Shown: positions 36,636 through 44,561 of the stretch, piece after piece
Layout: each line of letters begins with the position of its first letter
How positions within the stretch are numbered: position 1 is the first letter of the stretch
From: JAAYJK01 sp964501655
GTDB lineage: Bacteria > Bacillota > Syntrophomonadia > Syntrophomonadales > Syntrophomonadaceae
DNA length: 64,000 nt
Direction: 5' to 3'
Assembly: GCA_964501655.1 (NCBI GenBank)
Contig: CAZCTN010000016.1
Location: forward strand, 1 to 64,000
Made by a program: the position numbers and the translations under genes
Notes under the pieces: generated by a model
Seen by the model: only the letters and a program-made list of their open reading frames with translations
What the model was told of the DNA's origin: nothing
Databases searched by the model: none

Positions 36636-37958
36636 ATGGAAACCACACCTTGGTTAGTTATTATTATTCATTCATTCGCAGAAACCCTTATATTAGTCCA
36701 TTTGGGTTTAGCTTTAACCGGTGTCAGGGTGACTTCGGGTAAAACCATTATCCTGATTGCCTTTTACTACGCCTTGATTAGCGGCATTATTCGAACATTT
36801 CCTCTTCCGCCGGGAATGAATGTACTGATTCAACTACCCCTTTTAACCATACTTCTTTTTTTAGCTGCCAGAGTCCACTTATGGCTTTCATGTATCAGTG
36901 TGACACTGGGTTTCTTATGCGTAAGCCTCACGGAATTCTTGTTTATAAATCTGATCACGGCCATTACTGATATTAGTATACAGGAGGCTTTCAGCCATGT
37001 TATTTACCAGGTACTATACCCTATCCCGGAATTCATTTTTATAATCCTGCTAATTGTATATTTAAAACGAAGAGAAATAAATATGCTCAATCTTCCGACT
37101 CTGGATGTGATCCAGATGAACCGTTACGCTAAGTCGCTGCTGATTTTATTACTGGCTGTATTGCTAATAGTACTTGCCTTCTATTACCAGTTATCTATGG
37201 AACTGGGCCATCTTTCCGTTGAAACCTTGCTGGCTTGGGTGTTTTTCGTAATCTTTACTGCTGTTATATTAGCCCTGGCCTTGAGCTGGAAGATGTATTC
37301 TTCTGCTCGACAGGAAAATATGTTGGAAATACAGCAGCTTCATATCAATAATCTGCAGGAAATGATGCAGATAATCAAGGCTCAGCGCCATGATTTTGTT
37401 AACCATCTGCAGGTGATTTACGGTCTTCTGAGCATGGATCATAATGATCAAGTTAAAACCTATATCAAAACTCTTTACCAGGATGTTCAGGCAACGAGTG
37501 ATGTTTTGCAGCTGGCCTATCCGGAATTGAGCGCTCTTTTGATGGTAAAGAGCAGTCTGGCTGCAGCCAGAAATGCTACCCTGCAAATTGAACAGAAATC
37601 CGATCTTACTTCTCTCCAAGTGCCCTCGATGGAGTTGGTTACCGTGGTGGGAAACCTGCTCAACAATGCCATTGAAGCCGTTGAGGATTTGAACCCGGAG
37701 TTAAAAACAATCAAACTCAAAATATATGAAAGACCAAGTTTTTATGTTATACAAACTCATAATAACGGTTCAATTCCAGGGGAAATAAAAGACAGTATTT
37801 TCTTTTCCGGTGTTTCCAGCAAATCGGGAGAACGAGGAATAGGGCTGGCATCGGTCAAATACCAGGTGGAAAAATATAACGGGATGGTTCTGGTTAGCAG
37901 CACCGTGGAAAAGGGGACCAGATTCACCGTATGTTATCCAAGGAGGAAAGGGGCATGA
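36636..37958 (+). CDS. agrC: AgrC-like sensor histidine kinase
   Basis: 440 residues. Residues 1-235 form six to seven membrane helices with a loop layout like AgrC peptide receptors. A short dimerisation helix follows, then the phosphoacceptor motif QRHDFVNHLQVIYGLL (His ~252), the SpoOB/AgrC-type H-box, and a GHKL ATPase domain with N-box VVGNLLNNAIEAVEDL and G-box GERGIGLASVKYQVEKYNG. Ribosome site GAGGTGGG. Its TGA overlaps the ATG of agrB, and agrB in turn overlaps the LytTR regulator gene, giving a tight three-gene operon for sensing a cyclic peptide. Confidence 0.92.
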   Translation: METTPWLVIIIHSFAETLILVHLGLALTGVRVTSGKTIILIAFYYALISGIIRTFPLPPGMNVLIQLPLLTILLFLAARVHLWLSCISVTLGFLCVSLTEFLFINLITAITDISIQEAFSHVIYQVLYPIPEFIFIILLIVYLKRREINMLNLPTLDVIQMNRYAKSLLILLLAVLLIVLAFYYQLSMELGHLSVETLLAWVFFVIFTAVILALALSWKMYSSARQENMLEIQQLHINNLQEMMQIIKAQRHDFVNHLQVIYGLLSMDHNDQVKTYIKTLYQDVQATSDVLQLAYPELSALLMVKSSLAAARNATLQIEQKSDLTSLQVPSMELVTVVGNLLNNAIEAVEDLNPELKTIKLKIYERPSFYVIQTHNNGSIPGEIKDSIFFSGVSSKSGERGIGLASVKYQVEKYNGMVLVSSTVEKGTRFTVCYPRRKGA

Positions 37959-38584
37959 GTATTCATGAACTCGCGGTTAGATTTGCCGCTTATCTGGCTC
38001 AGGAACTGGGCAGTGATTACCGTCAGGAGCAGCGTATGGCATATGGTCTGGAGATTCTTCTGGGAGAAGCAATTAAGATGACGGTTATTATTGTCCTTTC
38101 CTGGTTGCTGGGGATTCTGGCTGAGGTTCTTGCCGTTACGGTTACGGCCGGTATTCTGCGTCTTGCATCCGGGGGGGAACACTGCAGCGAATACTACCGC
38201 TGTCTGATTGGAGGAACCGCCTGGTTTCTTCTCCTGGGATGGGGAGTTCAATCTTTAAATGGGCTTTGGAGTACGGAGATGATAAACCTGAGTGCGGCCC
38301 TATTGTATCTGGTATCAGCCCTCATAATCATAAAATATGCCCCGGGTGAAACCGAGAATAAACCTATAAAAAGCCTGGAAGAACGATACAAATACCGGTT
38401 CTGGTCCCTGGTGACGGTGATAATCTATGCCACGATCATGCTTGTGCTGGCCATATTTGCCCACCCCCTTCTTCTAGCTATAGGGGTGGGAATGCTTGCC
38501 CAGGCTTATACCGTATCGCCGGCCGGATATAGTTTCATTCATTTTATTGATCGGGTATTGAACTTCAGTGAGGTGAAGACATGA
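37955..38584 (+). CDS. agrB: AgrB-family peptide-processing membrane protease
   Basis: 209 residues from ATG 37955 (AGGAGGAAAGG). Four to six membrane helices. The catalytic pair is present: SGGEHCSEYYRC gives His76 and Cys83, matching the His-x6-Cys of S. aureus AgrB (77/84). AgrB cleaves the AgrD precursor C-terminally and forms the thiolactone. Its stop overlaps the next start (ATGA). Substrate is very probably the peptide encoded at 39471, in spite of the terminator between them. Confidence 0.94.
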   Translation: MSIHELAVRFAAYLAQELGSDYRQEQRMAYGLEILLGEAIKMTVIIVLSWLLGILAEVLAVTVTAGILRLASGGEHCSEYYRCLIGGTAWFLLLGWGVQSLNGLWSTEMINLSAALLYLVSALIIIKYAPGETENKPIKSLEERYKYRFWSLVTVIIYATIMLVLAIFAHPLLLAIGVGMLAQAYTVSPAGYSFIHFIDRVLNFSEVKT

Positions 38585-39276
38585 GAGTTCTGATTGTTGA
38601 TGATGAGCAGGTCACCGGCTATCTTCTGCAATCAATTATTGAGCAAGTGCCGGGAACAGAAACCGAGCTGGCCGCCTGCGGTGTGGAGGCCATGAGCAGG
38701 GCAGCGGAAAACCCTCCCCAAGCGGTTTTCCTGGATATTGACTTGCCTGATATAAACGGTATTGAACTGGCCAGGTACCTGGCCGGCAGGTACCTGGATT
38801 TGTCCATAGTTTTTGCTACCGCCTATCCTGATCATGCTCTGGAAGCTTTTGAATTCTATTCGGTTGATTATATACTCAAGCCCTTCAATGAAGAGAGAAT
38901 AAAGAGAACGGTTAAGAAAATCATGGGAGAACGAAGAACGCCCCAGGCGAATATTGCCATTCCCATTAAAACCAGCAGCCAGCAGGTATTTCTTAAGCCG
39001 GCTGACATATTATATATAGAAAGCCGGCGCAGCAGGAGTATTATAAAGACGGTGGATGGTACCTATTCTGCTCGTGAGGGGATCAATGACCTGGAAATCC
39101 GGCTGCAACCCTATCATTTTTTTCGCTGCCACCGGAGTTATCTGGTCAACCTAAAGCAGGTCAAAGGAGTGGTGTCATCCGGTCGTACTTTTCAGGTCGT
39201 TTTACATTCAGATGACACCATCTTATTGAGCCGCAGACAGGAAAAATTGCTGAACTGGAAGCTAGAGAAACAGTAG
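38581..39276 (+). CDS. agrA: LytTR-family response regulator (AgrA/VirR-like)
   Basis: 231 residues. Receiver domain 1-120 with VDDEQ, phosphoacceptor Asp52 in FLDIDLPDINGI, Thr in VFATAYPDHA, and Lys in YILKPFNEER. The LytTR DNA-binding domain ~135-231 shows ILYIESRRSRSIIKTVDG, FFRCHRSYLVNLKQV and ILLSRRQEKLL. It overlaps agrB by 4 bp. LytTR regulators bind tandem ~9-12-bp boxes 21 bp apart; exactly such a pair lies ~90 bp downstream, ahead of the agrD-like gene, which suggests positive feedback on the signal. Confidence 0.95.
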   Translation: MRVLIVDDEQVTGYLLQSIIEQVPGTETELAACGVEAMSRAAENPPQAVFLDIDLPDINGIELARYLAGRYLDLSIVFATAYPDHALEAFEFYSVDYILKPFNEERIKRTVKKIMGERRTPQANIAIPIKTSSQQVFLKPADILYIESRRSRSIIKTVDGTYSAREGINDLEIRLQPYHFFRCHRSYLVNLKQVKGVVSSGRTFQVVLHSDDTILLSRRQEKLLNWKLEKQ

Positions 39277-39302
39277 GATGATAATATTACATATAATAAC
39301 AT

Positions 39303-39340
39303 TAACAAACGATATTCTGCGTTTGTTATTTTATTTTCTG
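39303..39340 (+). terminator. Intrinsic terminator after agrA-like gene
   Basis: TAACAAACG (39303-39311) pairs with CGTTTGTTA (39320-39328), followed by TTTTATTTTC. It separates the kinase/AgrB/regulator transcript from the peptide gene. Confidence 0.8.
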
Positions 39341-39361
39341 ATTATTATATTTTGTAACATA

Positions 39362-39394
39362 ACCCATTCGTCATCCATATTGACCCATTCGTCA
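39362..39394 (+). promoter_or_regulatory. Tandem LytTR (VirR/AgrA-like) binding boxes
   Basis: ACCCATTCGTCA occurs at 39362-39373 and again at 39383-39394, start-to-start 21 bp (two helical turns). This is the spacing of AgrA, ComE and VirR box pairs, and CCCATTCGTCAC resembles the VirR box CCAGTTNTNCAC. The second box ends eight bases before a -35-like TTGAAT (39403-39408), the position expected for activation. Confidence 0.75.
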
Positions 39395-39402
39395 CTTAAG
39401 TA

Positions 39403-39439
39403 TTGAATTTCATCCCATCTCTGTTATATATATAACAGA
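39403..39439 (+). promoter_or_regulatory. agrD promoter with overlapping 20-bp palindrome
   Basis: TTGAAT (39403-39408), then an A/T-rich -10 region near 39427-39432 (TATATA) lying inside a perfect 20-bp palindrome, TCTGTTATAT/ATATAACAGA (39420-39439). The palindrome may be an operator or a 5' mRNA hairpin. Confidence 0.5.
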
Positions 39440-39470
39440 CTACCTCAATTTAATGAAAGGAGGTGGGAAT

Positions 39471-39584
39471 ATGTTGAAAACCAGAATACTAAGTGCCATG
39501 TCAGTATGTCTATTATTTGTAGCCAGTGCCGGGGTACAGCCCTGTTGCCTGTTTCACTGGTATCAGCCCAAACTGCCGGAGTAG
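39471..39584 (+). CDS. agrD: AgrD-like autoinducing peptide precursor (37 aa)
   Basis: ATG 39471 is preceded by a strong ribosome site (GAAAGGAGGTGGG). The 37 codons give an N-terminal amphipathic/hydrophobic leader (MLKTRILSAMSVCLLFVASA), a core PCCLFHWY and a tail QPKLPE. The order leader, Cys-x3-aromatic, then a Q-P-x-x-P acidic/charged tail matches clostridial AgrD (compare C. perfringens ...CLWFT-HQPEEP). The likely product is a five-membered thiolactone, Cys26-Leu-Phe-His-Trp30, possibly with Cys25 in an exocyclic tail; a ring from Cys25 is the alternative. It lies just after agrC-agrB-agrA under LytTR-type boxes. Confidence 0.85.
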   Translation: MLKTRILSAMSVCLLFVASAGVQPCCLFHWYQPKLPE

Positions 39585-39923
39585 GATTAAATTTGGTATT
39601 AAGTTGTAAAACATAAGCGCAATAGACCACTTTGATTGTCAACAATTTATAACCAGTGCAATACAGCAACCCTTCCTGGTTCAGACTGAATTACTAAACT
39701 TTATTTGAAAAAATAACCTATATCTCAATCCTCCAACCTATTGTAATAGGGCTAATCCTCCGGATTAGCCCTATTATCTTACGTCCAGCCTATAGCTGGC
39801 GTAATCCGTCCCTTCCCATCCCGCTGCGAGTTCCAGTACAAATCATCTCCCTTGCTTAAGGTGATACTGGGGGACAGCGAATATGAAAAATCACAGGTAT
39901 CGGAATTCTAATCCGCCGGTTCC
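39585..39923. other. Intergenic region after agrD
   Basis: ~340 bp with no supported gene. It holds the strong hairpin listed at 39745-39775; no second peptide gene was found on reading the plus-strand frames. Confidence 0.5.
39745..39775. terminator. Strong hairpin, probably bidirectional barrier
   Basis: AATAGGGCTAATCC (39745-39758) and GGATTAGCCCTATT (39762-39775) pair perfectly over 14 bp around a 3-base loop. It lies between agrD and the convergent ttdB gene; short T-containing flanks only. Confidence 0.65.
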
Positions 39924-40541
39924 CTACTCCAGATAATCAACGTACCGGCAGATTTCTTCAACCACCTGATCTTTTCTCAGATTAAAATCCACTTTATTTT
40001 TCTCAAAAAGGTTATTCCCCTGGGTATCAATAGAGATTATCAAGGGTCCAAATTCTTTGACCCGCATCACCCACATGGCTTCCGGCATCCCCAGGTCAAG
40101 CCATTCCACCTGTTCCACTTCCTCCACACAATTAGCCGCCAGCACCGCGCAGCCTCCTGGAAATACCCCATGAACTGCTTTGTAATGCTGACAGCCGGCT
40201 GCCGTGTCAGGGCCCATTCCGCCTTTGCCTACAATTAATTTAACCCCGGTCTGGGCTATGAATTCCTTTTGATATTTTTCCATACGCATACTGGTGGTTG
40301 GGCCGATGGATATCACATCAAATTTACCCTTTTCGTTTTCCCTTTCCTGCATAATCGGTCCGGCATGAAAGATAGCTTTGCCGGCCAGGTCCACCGGCAG
40401 TTTTTTTCTTTGTTTTATCAAACGGTGATGCACATCATCTCGACTGGTTATCAGATAACCGGTCAAATAGACGATGTCGCCAATGGTGAGCGACTCAAGA
40501 TCATCATCTTGGATAGGTGTCGTTAATATGGTTTTACTCAT
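39924..40541 (-). CDS. ttdB: L(+)-tartrate dehydratase / class-I fumarase, beta subunit
   Basis: 205 residues. Motifs: LTTPIQDDDLESLTIGDIVYL, LAGKAIFHAGPI, SIGPTTSMRMEKYQ, GVKLIVGKGGMG, FPGGCAVLAAN and MPEAMWVMRVKEFGPLIIS. The whole sequence matches E. coli TtdB closely (length 201, same block order). It is the C-terminal swivelling domain of the Fe-S hydro-lyase and needs the alpha subunit. The ATG at 40541 overlaps the stop of the alpha gene by 4 bp. Two-subunit fumarases of anaerobes share this architecture, so fumarate/malate is an alternative substrate. Confidence 0.93.
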   Translation of the reverse strand: MSKTILTTPIQDDDLESLTIGDIVYLTGYLITSRDDVHHRLIKQRKKLPVDLAGKAIFHAGPIMQERENEKGKFDVISIGPTTSMRMEKYQKEFIAQTGVKLIVGKGGMGPDTAAGCQHYKAVHGVFPGGCAVLAANCVEEVEQVEWLDLGMPEAMWVMRVKEFGPLIISIDTQGNNLFEKNKVDFNLRKDQVVEEICRYVDYLE

Positions 40542-41437
40542 AATACCGCTCCTTTATGGGAAATTATCTCGTATTTCATGTTGGCGTCAATCCTGATAAC
40601 AGATCTACGGTGAGCCCAGCAGCCGGTAGAAAGTCCAACGGCAATGGTCGCCGGATGGCGAGCCGCTTCTTCTATATGTACACCCATAACTGAAGTTTCA
40701 CCCCTTAACCCTCCCGGCCCGATCCTGATCTCATTCATTCCGGCCTCTATTCTTTTCTCCAGTTCGGCCGCGCGAGTATTACTGTTGCGAGAACCAATGG
40801 GACGCAGTAAAGCCTTTTTGGATAATTTGGCTGCCACCTCCACCGAACCGGCTATACCAACACCAACCAGGAGCGGAGGACATGCATTGATGCCGTAGGA
40901 AGTAATCTGGTCAAAAACAAACTTGACCACTCCTTCGTATCCTTCCAGGGGCATAAGAACTTTAGCGGTTCCGGGGAGGCTGCAGCCCCCTCCGGCCATA
41001 TATACGTATATTGTCACTTCATCACTGTCGGGCACTATCTCCCAGTCTATCCAGGGTATTCGCTTGCCTACATTATTGCCGGTATTCCTTTCATCAAAGA
41101 CTTCTACCGCATTATGCCGCAGGGGACCGATAATCGTGGCTTTTTTCACTGCTTCCCGCAGGCAGTCCTCAATTTCGTCTATTAAAGGAAACCTGGTTCC
41201 CAGCTGGACAAAATACTGAATTACCCCCGTATCCTGACAGCATGGCCGGTTTAACTCGGCCGCCATGGATAAATCCTCAAACATGGCATCGTAAACAATC
41301 CGGGCCAGGACGTGGTTTTCCTGAGCTCCCAGTTCCCTTAATTTTAGGTAAACATCATCGGGAAGATGTATGCCGGTATAGGCAGTAAACCTGGCAATGA
41401 TATCAATAAATTTATGCCGCATTTCTTCCTTATTCAC
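40538..41437 (-). CDS. ttdA: L(+)-tartrate dehydratase / class-I fumarase, alpha subunit
   Basis: 299 residues from GTG 41437, eight bases after GGAGG; the frame is open to 41452 but a start there would overlap the ribosome site. The [4Fe-4S] hydro-lyase subunit: NRPCCQDTGVIQYFV, PLRHNAVEVFDERNTG, VYMAGGGCSLPGTAKVLMP, GINACPPLLVGVGIAGS, RPIGSRNSN and the closing STGCWAHRR. Three conserved Cys (in CQDTG, GGGC, and STGC) fit Fe-S ligation. Very close in layout to E. coli TtdA. In a syntrophic anaerobe it might instead run as fumarase in C4 metabolism; context does not decide. No regulator adjoins. Confidence 0.93.
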   Translation of the reverse strand: MNKEEMRHKFIDIIARFTAYTGIHLPDDVYLKLRELGAQENHVLARIVYDAMFEDLSMAAELNRPCCQDTGVIQYFVQLGTRFPLIDEIEDCLREAVKKATIIGPLRHNAVEVFDERNTGNNVGKRIPWIDWEIVPDSDEVTIYVYMAGGGCSLPGTAKVLMPLEGYEGVVKFVFDQITSYGINACPPLLVGVGIAGSVEVAAKLSKKALLRPIGSRNSNTRAAELEKRIEAGMNEIRIGPGGLRGETSVMGVHIEEAARHPATIAVGLSTGCWAHRRSVIRIDANMKYEIISHKGAVL

Positions 41438-41549
41438 TTTGCCTTCCTCCAATAAATATTACTTGACAGGGTACTTGTATAATATAGCGGCTCTATTTTA
41501 TTACAAGAGCAATGATAGGTCAAATCATTTCCAAAAGCCTGACCTTTGA

Positions 41550-43514
41550 TCATCGTTCCCGCGGCTGTCCTCCCGGTTGTCTACCCTCCTGGCGCGTCAT
41601 ACCTCCCATATCCCTGCCGGCACCCATGCGTCCCATTCCCCCGGTGACCGGGGAACCGTCGTCAGATATACTGGTAACCTTACCGGAGATGGTGATATCG
41701 GTTAGTTTCGTGGCTGCGGAAAGGGCGCCGCCTTGATACAACCCATCCCTCGCCTGGCTGCTGCAGCTTCCGCCGGAGTATAGAGCATATGTCTTACCCT
41801 CTGCTAAATCCGGGCTGCTGATAACGATTGACTGATAATCCTTGGAGGGGGCAAAACTAAGTATGGAATTACCCTGGTCATCCAGGAGGGCAGCCAGGGT
41901 TCCTGCCTTTTGAGCAGAGGAATAATAGATCATCAAGGAGTTTTGAGTTGAGCTTTCTCCGGGAGCCTGGGCCATACCGGAACTTCCTGCCGCTACCAGG
42001 ATGCCGCCGGTTATTGAACAGCTAGTCTGGTAGTCCAGGGCGCCATTGCCGTTGTTGGTAGGGCCGTTCACCAGTACCGTGCCGCCTTCAAAGTACAAGG
42101 CTCCATTGGAGTCAATACCGTCCCCGGCCGCATCGATATACAGATAACCAGCGCTTATTTTAATAAAGTAAGATCCATCACTCCGGAAACTGTTTTCTCC
42201 GGCTCTTCCTCCCAGAGCAGATGCGTCATTGCCGCCGGCCGCGTTCAATCCATCGTCCCGGGCCTTGACATGGATGGTACCTCCGTTGATGGTAATTGAA
42301 GCGCTCTCCAGACCTTCATAGCATTGCTGAATTATAATGGAGCCGCCATCTATGGTAAGGCTGGAATCGGCATGTATGCCGTCATCTCCCGAGGAAATGG
42401 TGGTATCTCCTGCCGTTATAAAAATATCGCTGTTGGAGTGAACCGCATCATCTGAGGAATCTATATCTATAATCCCTCCGTTGATAATAATATTCCCAGC
42501 GGCTTTCAGCCCTTTAGCGGAGACCGTATCTTCGCTAGCTCCAGTCCCGGTTGTATCACGAGCCGGGGAGGGATCTTCCCATTTACCCCATCCAGGACGA
42601 ATTTCCCCGCTGCTGTCAGTACTGGCATTAATACTTCCACCTCCGGTCCGAAGACTAAACTCACCATGGTTTATTTGCAATGTGGTTTGAGCCTGGATTC
42701 CGTCATTTCCTGCAATAATGTTAAGTACGCCTCCATCCAGGCATATCCATCCTTTGTTTGGATCTTCATCATTATTGGATTGGAGTCCGTCGCCACCCGC
42801 GTTGACATTAATTATACCGCCGTTTACAGCAATGGAGTCTCGCCCCTTTAACCCGTCATTTTGGGCGGCAACTTCTATGCTGCCCCCAGTAATAATCAGG
42901 TTGTCCTTGGTACCTATCCCATTATTATAATTTCCTTTAACTGTTAATGAACCTGACCCATTAATGGTGAGATCGTCCTGGCTAAAAACGGCTGCATTGG
43001 GGGCATCATCACCTTCAGGCAAGGTATAGGTATTGCCGTCCTCTATAGAATTGTGGCTGCCCTCGGGCAGGATAAGTATGGTCTTTTGGGATTGCCGGGA
43101 GTATATGGGCGCACTGCTGGAACAGGATAGCTGGACTCCATTCAATACCAGCCGGACCACATCTTCCTTACCAGTGAAAACCACGATTTGACCATTATCC
43201 AGAGCGCCGCTCAAAACATAGGTGCCGGCAGCCGTTATAGTAACGACAGAACCTGCAACCGACGCACCGCTTCCTCTGACATTGATGGAGTTCCCCTGCA
43301 GGGTGATTTGGGTTGAGCTTGCATTATCCCAGCTGCTGTCCATATCTTCACTGCTGTATTCGCAGGCAATTGCCGCTATTGCTGGTGACGATGTGACGGA
43401 GTAATCAGAGGATGATGGCGAAGTCTCCCCGTCCCTGCTGCATCCGGTAAGCCAGCATAAGCTCAGCAATATGCTCATAAATAAAGATAATAAACTAAGA
43501 GGTTTCCTGGTCAT
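41550..43514 (-). CDS. Carbohydrate-binding lipoprotein, Cthe_2159/DUF4353-like beta-helix
   Basis: 654 residues. Lipoprotein signal MTRKPLSLLSLFMSILLSL then lipobox LTGC. From residue ~65 the protein follows the Cthe_2159 pattern: ITLQGNSINVRGSG, ITAAGTYVLSGAL, VVRLVLNGVQLSCSSSAPIY, then many repeats of a beta-helix rung with ND-G-I/L turns (GNDGIQA, GGDGLQS, SDDAVHS, SGDDGIHA, ARDDGLNA, AGDGIDS). The C-terminus is Gly/Met/Arg-rich (GGMGRMGAGRDMGG). Cthe_2159 binds polygalacturonate/cellulose-like polymers. It is probably anchored to the membrane facing the wall. Monocistronic. Confidence 0.9.
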   Translation of the reverse strand: MTRKPLSLLSLFMSILLSLCWLTGCSRDGETSPSSSDYSVTSSPAIAAIACEYSSEDMDSSWDNASSTQITLQGNSINVRGSGASVAGSVVTITAAGTYVLSGALDNGQIVVFTGKEDVVRLVLNGVQLSCSSSAPIYSRQSQKTILILPEGSHNSIEDGNTYTLPEGDDAPNAAVFSQDDLTINGSGSLTVKGNYNNGIGTKDNLIITGGSIEVAAQNDGLKGRDSIAVNGGIINVNAGGDGLQSNNDEDPNKGWICLDGGVLNIIAGNDGIQAQTTLQINHGEFSLRTGGGSINASTDSSGEIRPGWGKWEDPSPARDTTGTGASEDTVSAKGLKAAGNIIINGGIIDIDSSDDAVHSNSDIFITAGDTTISSGDDGIHADSSLTIDGGSIIIQQCYEGLESASITINGGTIHVKARDDGLNAAGGNDASALGGRAGENSFRSDGSYFIKISAGYLYIDAAGDGIDSNGALYFEGGTVLVNGPTNNGNGALDYQTSCSITGGILVAAGSSGMAQAPGESSTQNSLMIYYSSAQKAGTLAALLDDQGNSILSFAPSKDYQSIVISSPDLAEGKTYALYSGGSCSSQARDGLYQGGALSAATKLTDITISGKVTSISDDGSPVTGGMGRMGAGRDMGGMTRQEGRQPGGQPRER

Positions 43515-43914
43515 ATTAATCTCCTTTCAAAATAATGCTGCTCCCAGCGAGCAATGAATTTTGCCTGGAGCGTATATACTTCAAGCCTTCCACGACTACC
43601 TCGCGGCAACAGATGAAGCTGGATCAGTTTAGAATGCTATAATAAGTTCCACCATATTCATATAACTCTTGCTCTGGCATGTTGTTATACTACCCAAATA
43701 TTAGAACCAGCATAATAAGAATAAGACGGTCATTAGATTATAATTAGGAGAGACCTTCTCTCTAGCTATAATACCAGCAGAAACTTAAAATAATCTGAAA
43801 TGCCAACACTGACAGTTTTTCAGACTGACGGAGAAATCCCATTTCCAGGTCCGGCCTGGCACCCCCGCTGGGAATTAGTTGGGCTGGAAATTATCCGGAT
43901 TAATTATAGATGCC

Positions 43915-43943
43915 TTGACAGGCTGCCGGTATCACCTTATAAT
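43915..43943 (+). promoter_or_regulatory. Perfect-consensus sigma-A promoter
   Basis: TTGACA (43915-43920), a 17-bp spacer and TATAAT (43938-43943): every consensus base present at optimal spacing. It drives the DUF6530 gene starting 55 bp downstream. Confidence 0.88.
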
Positions 43944-43944
43944 T

Positions 43945-43967
43945 TTAGTAAATTACTGCTTTACTAA
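43945..43967 (+). promoter_or_regulatory. Inverted repeat at the transcription start (operator candidate)
   Basis: TTAGTAAA (43945-43952) and TTTACTAA (43960-43967), perfect 8-bp arms with a 7-bp spacer, beginning two bases after the -10 box. A repressor bound here would block a promoter that is otherwise maximally strong. Confidence 0.5.
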
Positions 43968-43997
43968 TAATTTTAATTCGTTTTATGAGGTGGATGT

Positions 43998-44477
43998 ATG
44001 AAAATACCAGTTGCTTTAAAGCATAAACCGGTTATAGCGGTGGACAATTATGAGCAGGTGGACGGACGCCGTGCTTACAATTCCGATGCCAAAGGTTTGT
44101 CTCTGGGCCTGGCCCAGTGGAATGACCGGGGGAAACTTGAAATCTCCGCCAAGGTATGGAGGCATACCGGGGAGAAATGGTCCAGACAATCGGAAGAGCT
44201 GCCCCTTCATCGAGTACTTGATCTGGCCCTGCTCATATGCCGGAGCAGACAGCACTTTATGGATGCTTACCGCTATGAAAAACTCTATGATCCCAAGCAG
44301 ACGACTATTGAAAAAATAGGTCTGCAGGGAGACGCCATGAGGATTGAAATATGCACGGATAATCCCATGATCGACGAAGATATAAAGCTCTTCAGGGATT
44401 GCATCAGCCAGGATGACGAGTTGATAAGCGAGAGATTAAGAACTCTGGCGGCCATGCTCAGAGATATGGGGTATTAG
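43998..44477 (+). CDS. DUF6530 family protein
   Basis: 159 residues, ribosome site ATGAGGTGG. The sequence HKPVIAVDNYEQVDGRRAYNSDAK, GLSLGLAQWNDRG, ISAKVWRHTGEKWSRQSEEL, PLHRVLDLALLICRS is that of the DUF6530 family, small soluble proteins of unknown role with many conserved charged and aromatic residues. No signal or membrane segment. It has its own consensus promoter and is followed 85 bp on by a small GIY-YIG-like gene. Confidence 0.82.
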   Translation: MKIPVALKHKPVIAVDNYEQVDGRRAYNSDAKGLSLGLAQWNDRGKLEISAKVWRHTGEKWSRQSEELPLHRVLDLALLICRSRQHFMDAYRYEKLYDPKQTTIEKIGLQGDAMRIEICTDNPMIDEDIKLFRDCISQDDELISERLRTLAAMLRDMGY

Positions 44478-44561
44478 GTGCTCAGCCATGACAGGGGGAC
44501 TGAGCTGGAGAAGCAGGTGGGAGATATCAGCTAATGAAGGGAGCAAAGGAGCGAGGCTAAA

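Larger units (their letters stand above)
43515..43997. other. Intergenic region (~480 bp) with two outward-facing promoters expected
   Basis: No gene is seen. The right end holds the consensus promoter at 43915-43943. The left end must drive the lipoprotein gene; a ribosome site (AAAGGAG, minus strand) is at ~43522-43528. A short AGAGA/TCTCT hairpin lies near 43750. Confidence 0.5.

Noticed and set aside
41463..41484. TTGACA ... TATAAT on the plus strand
   Set aside because: Spacing is only nine bases and no gene follows on that strand; the ttdA promoter must be on the other strand.
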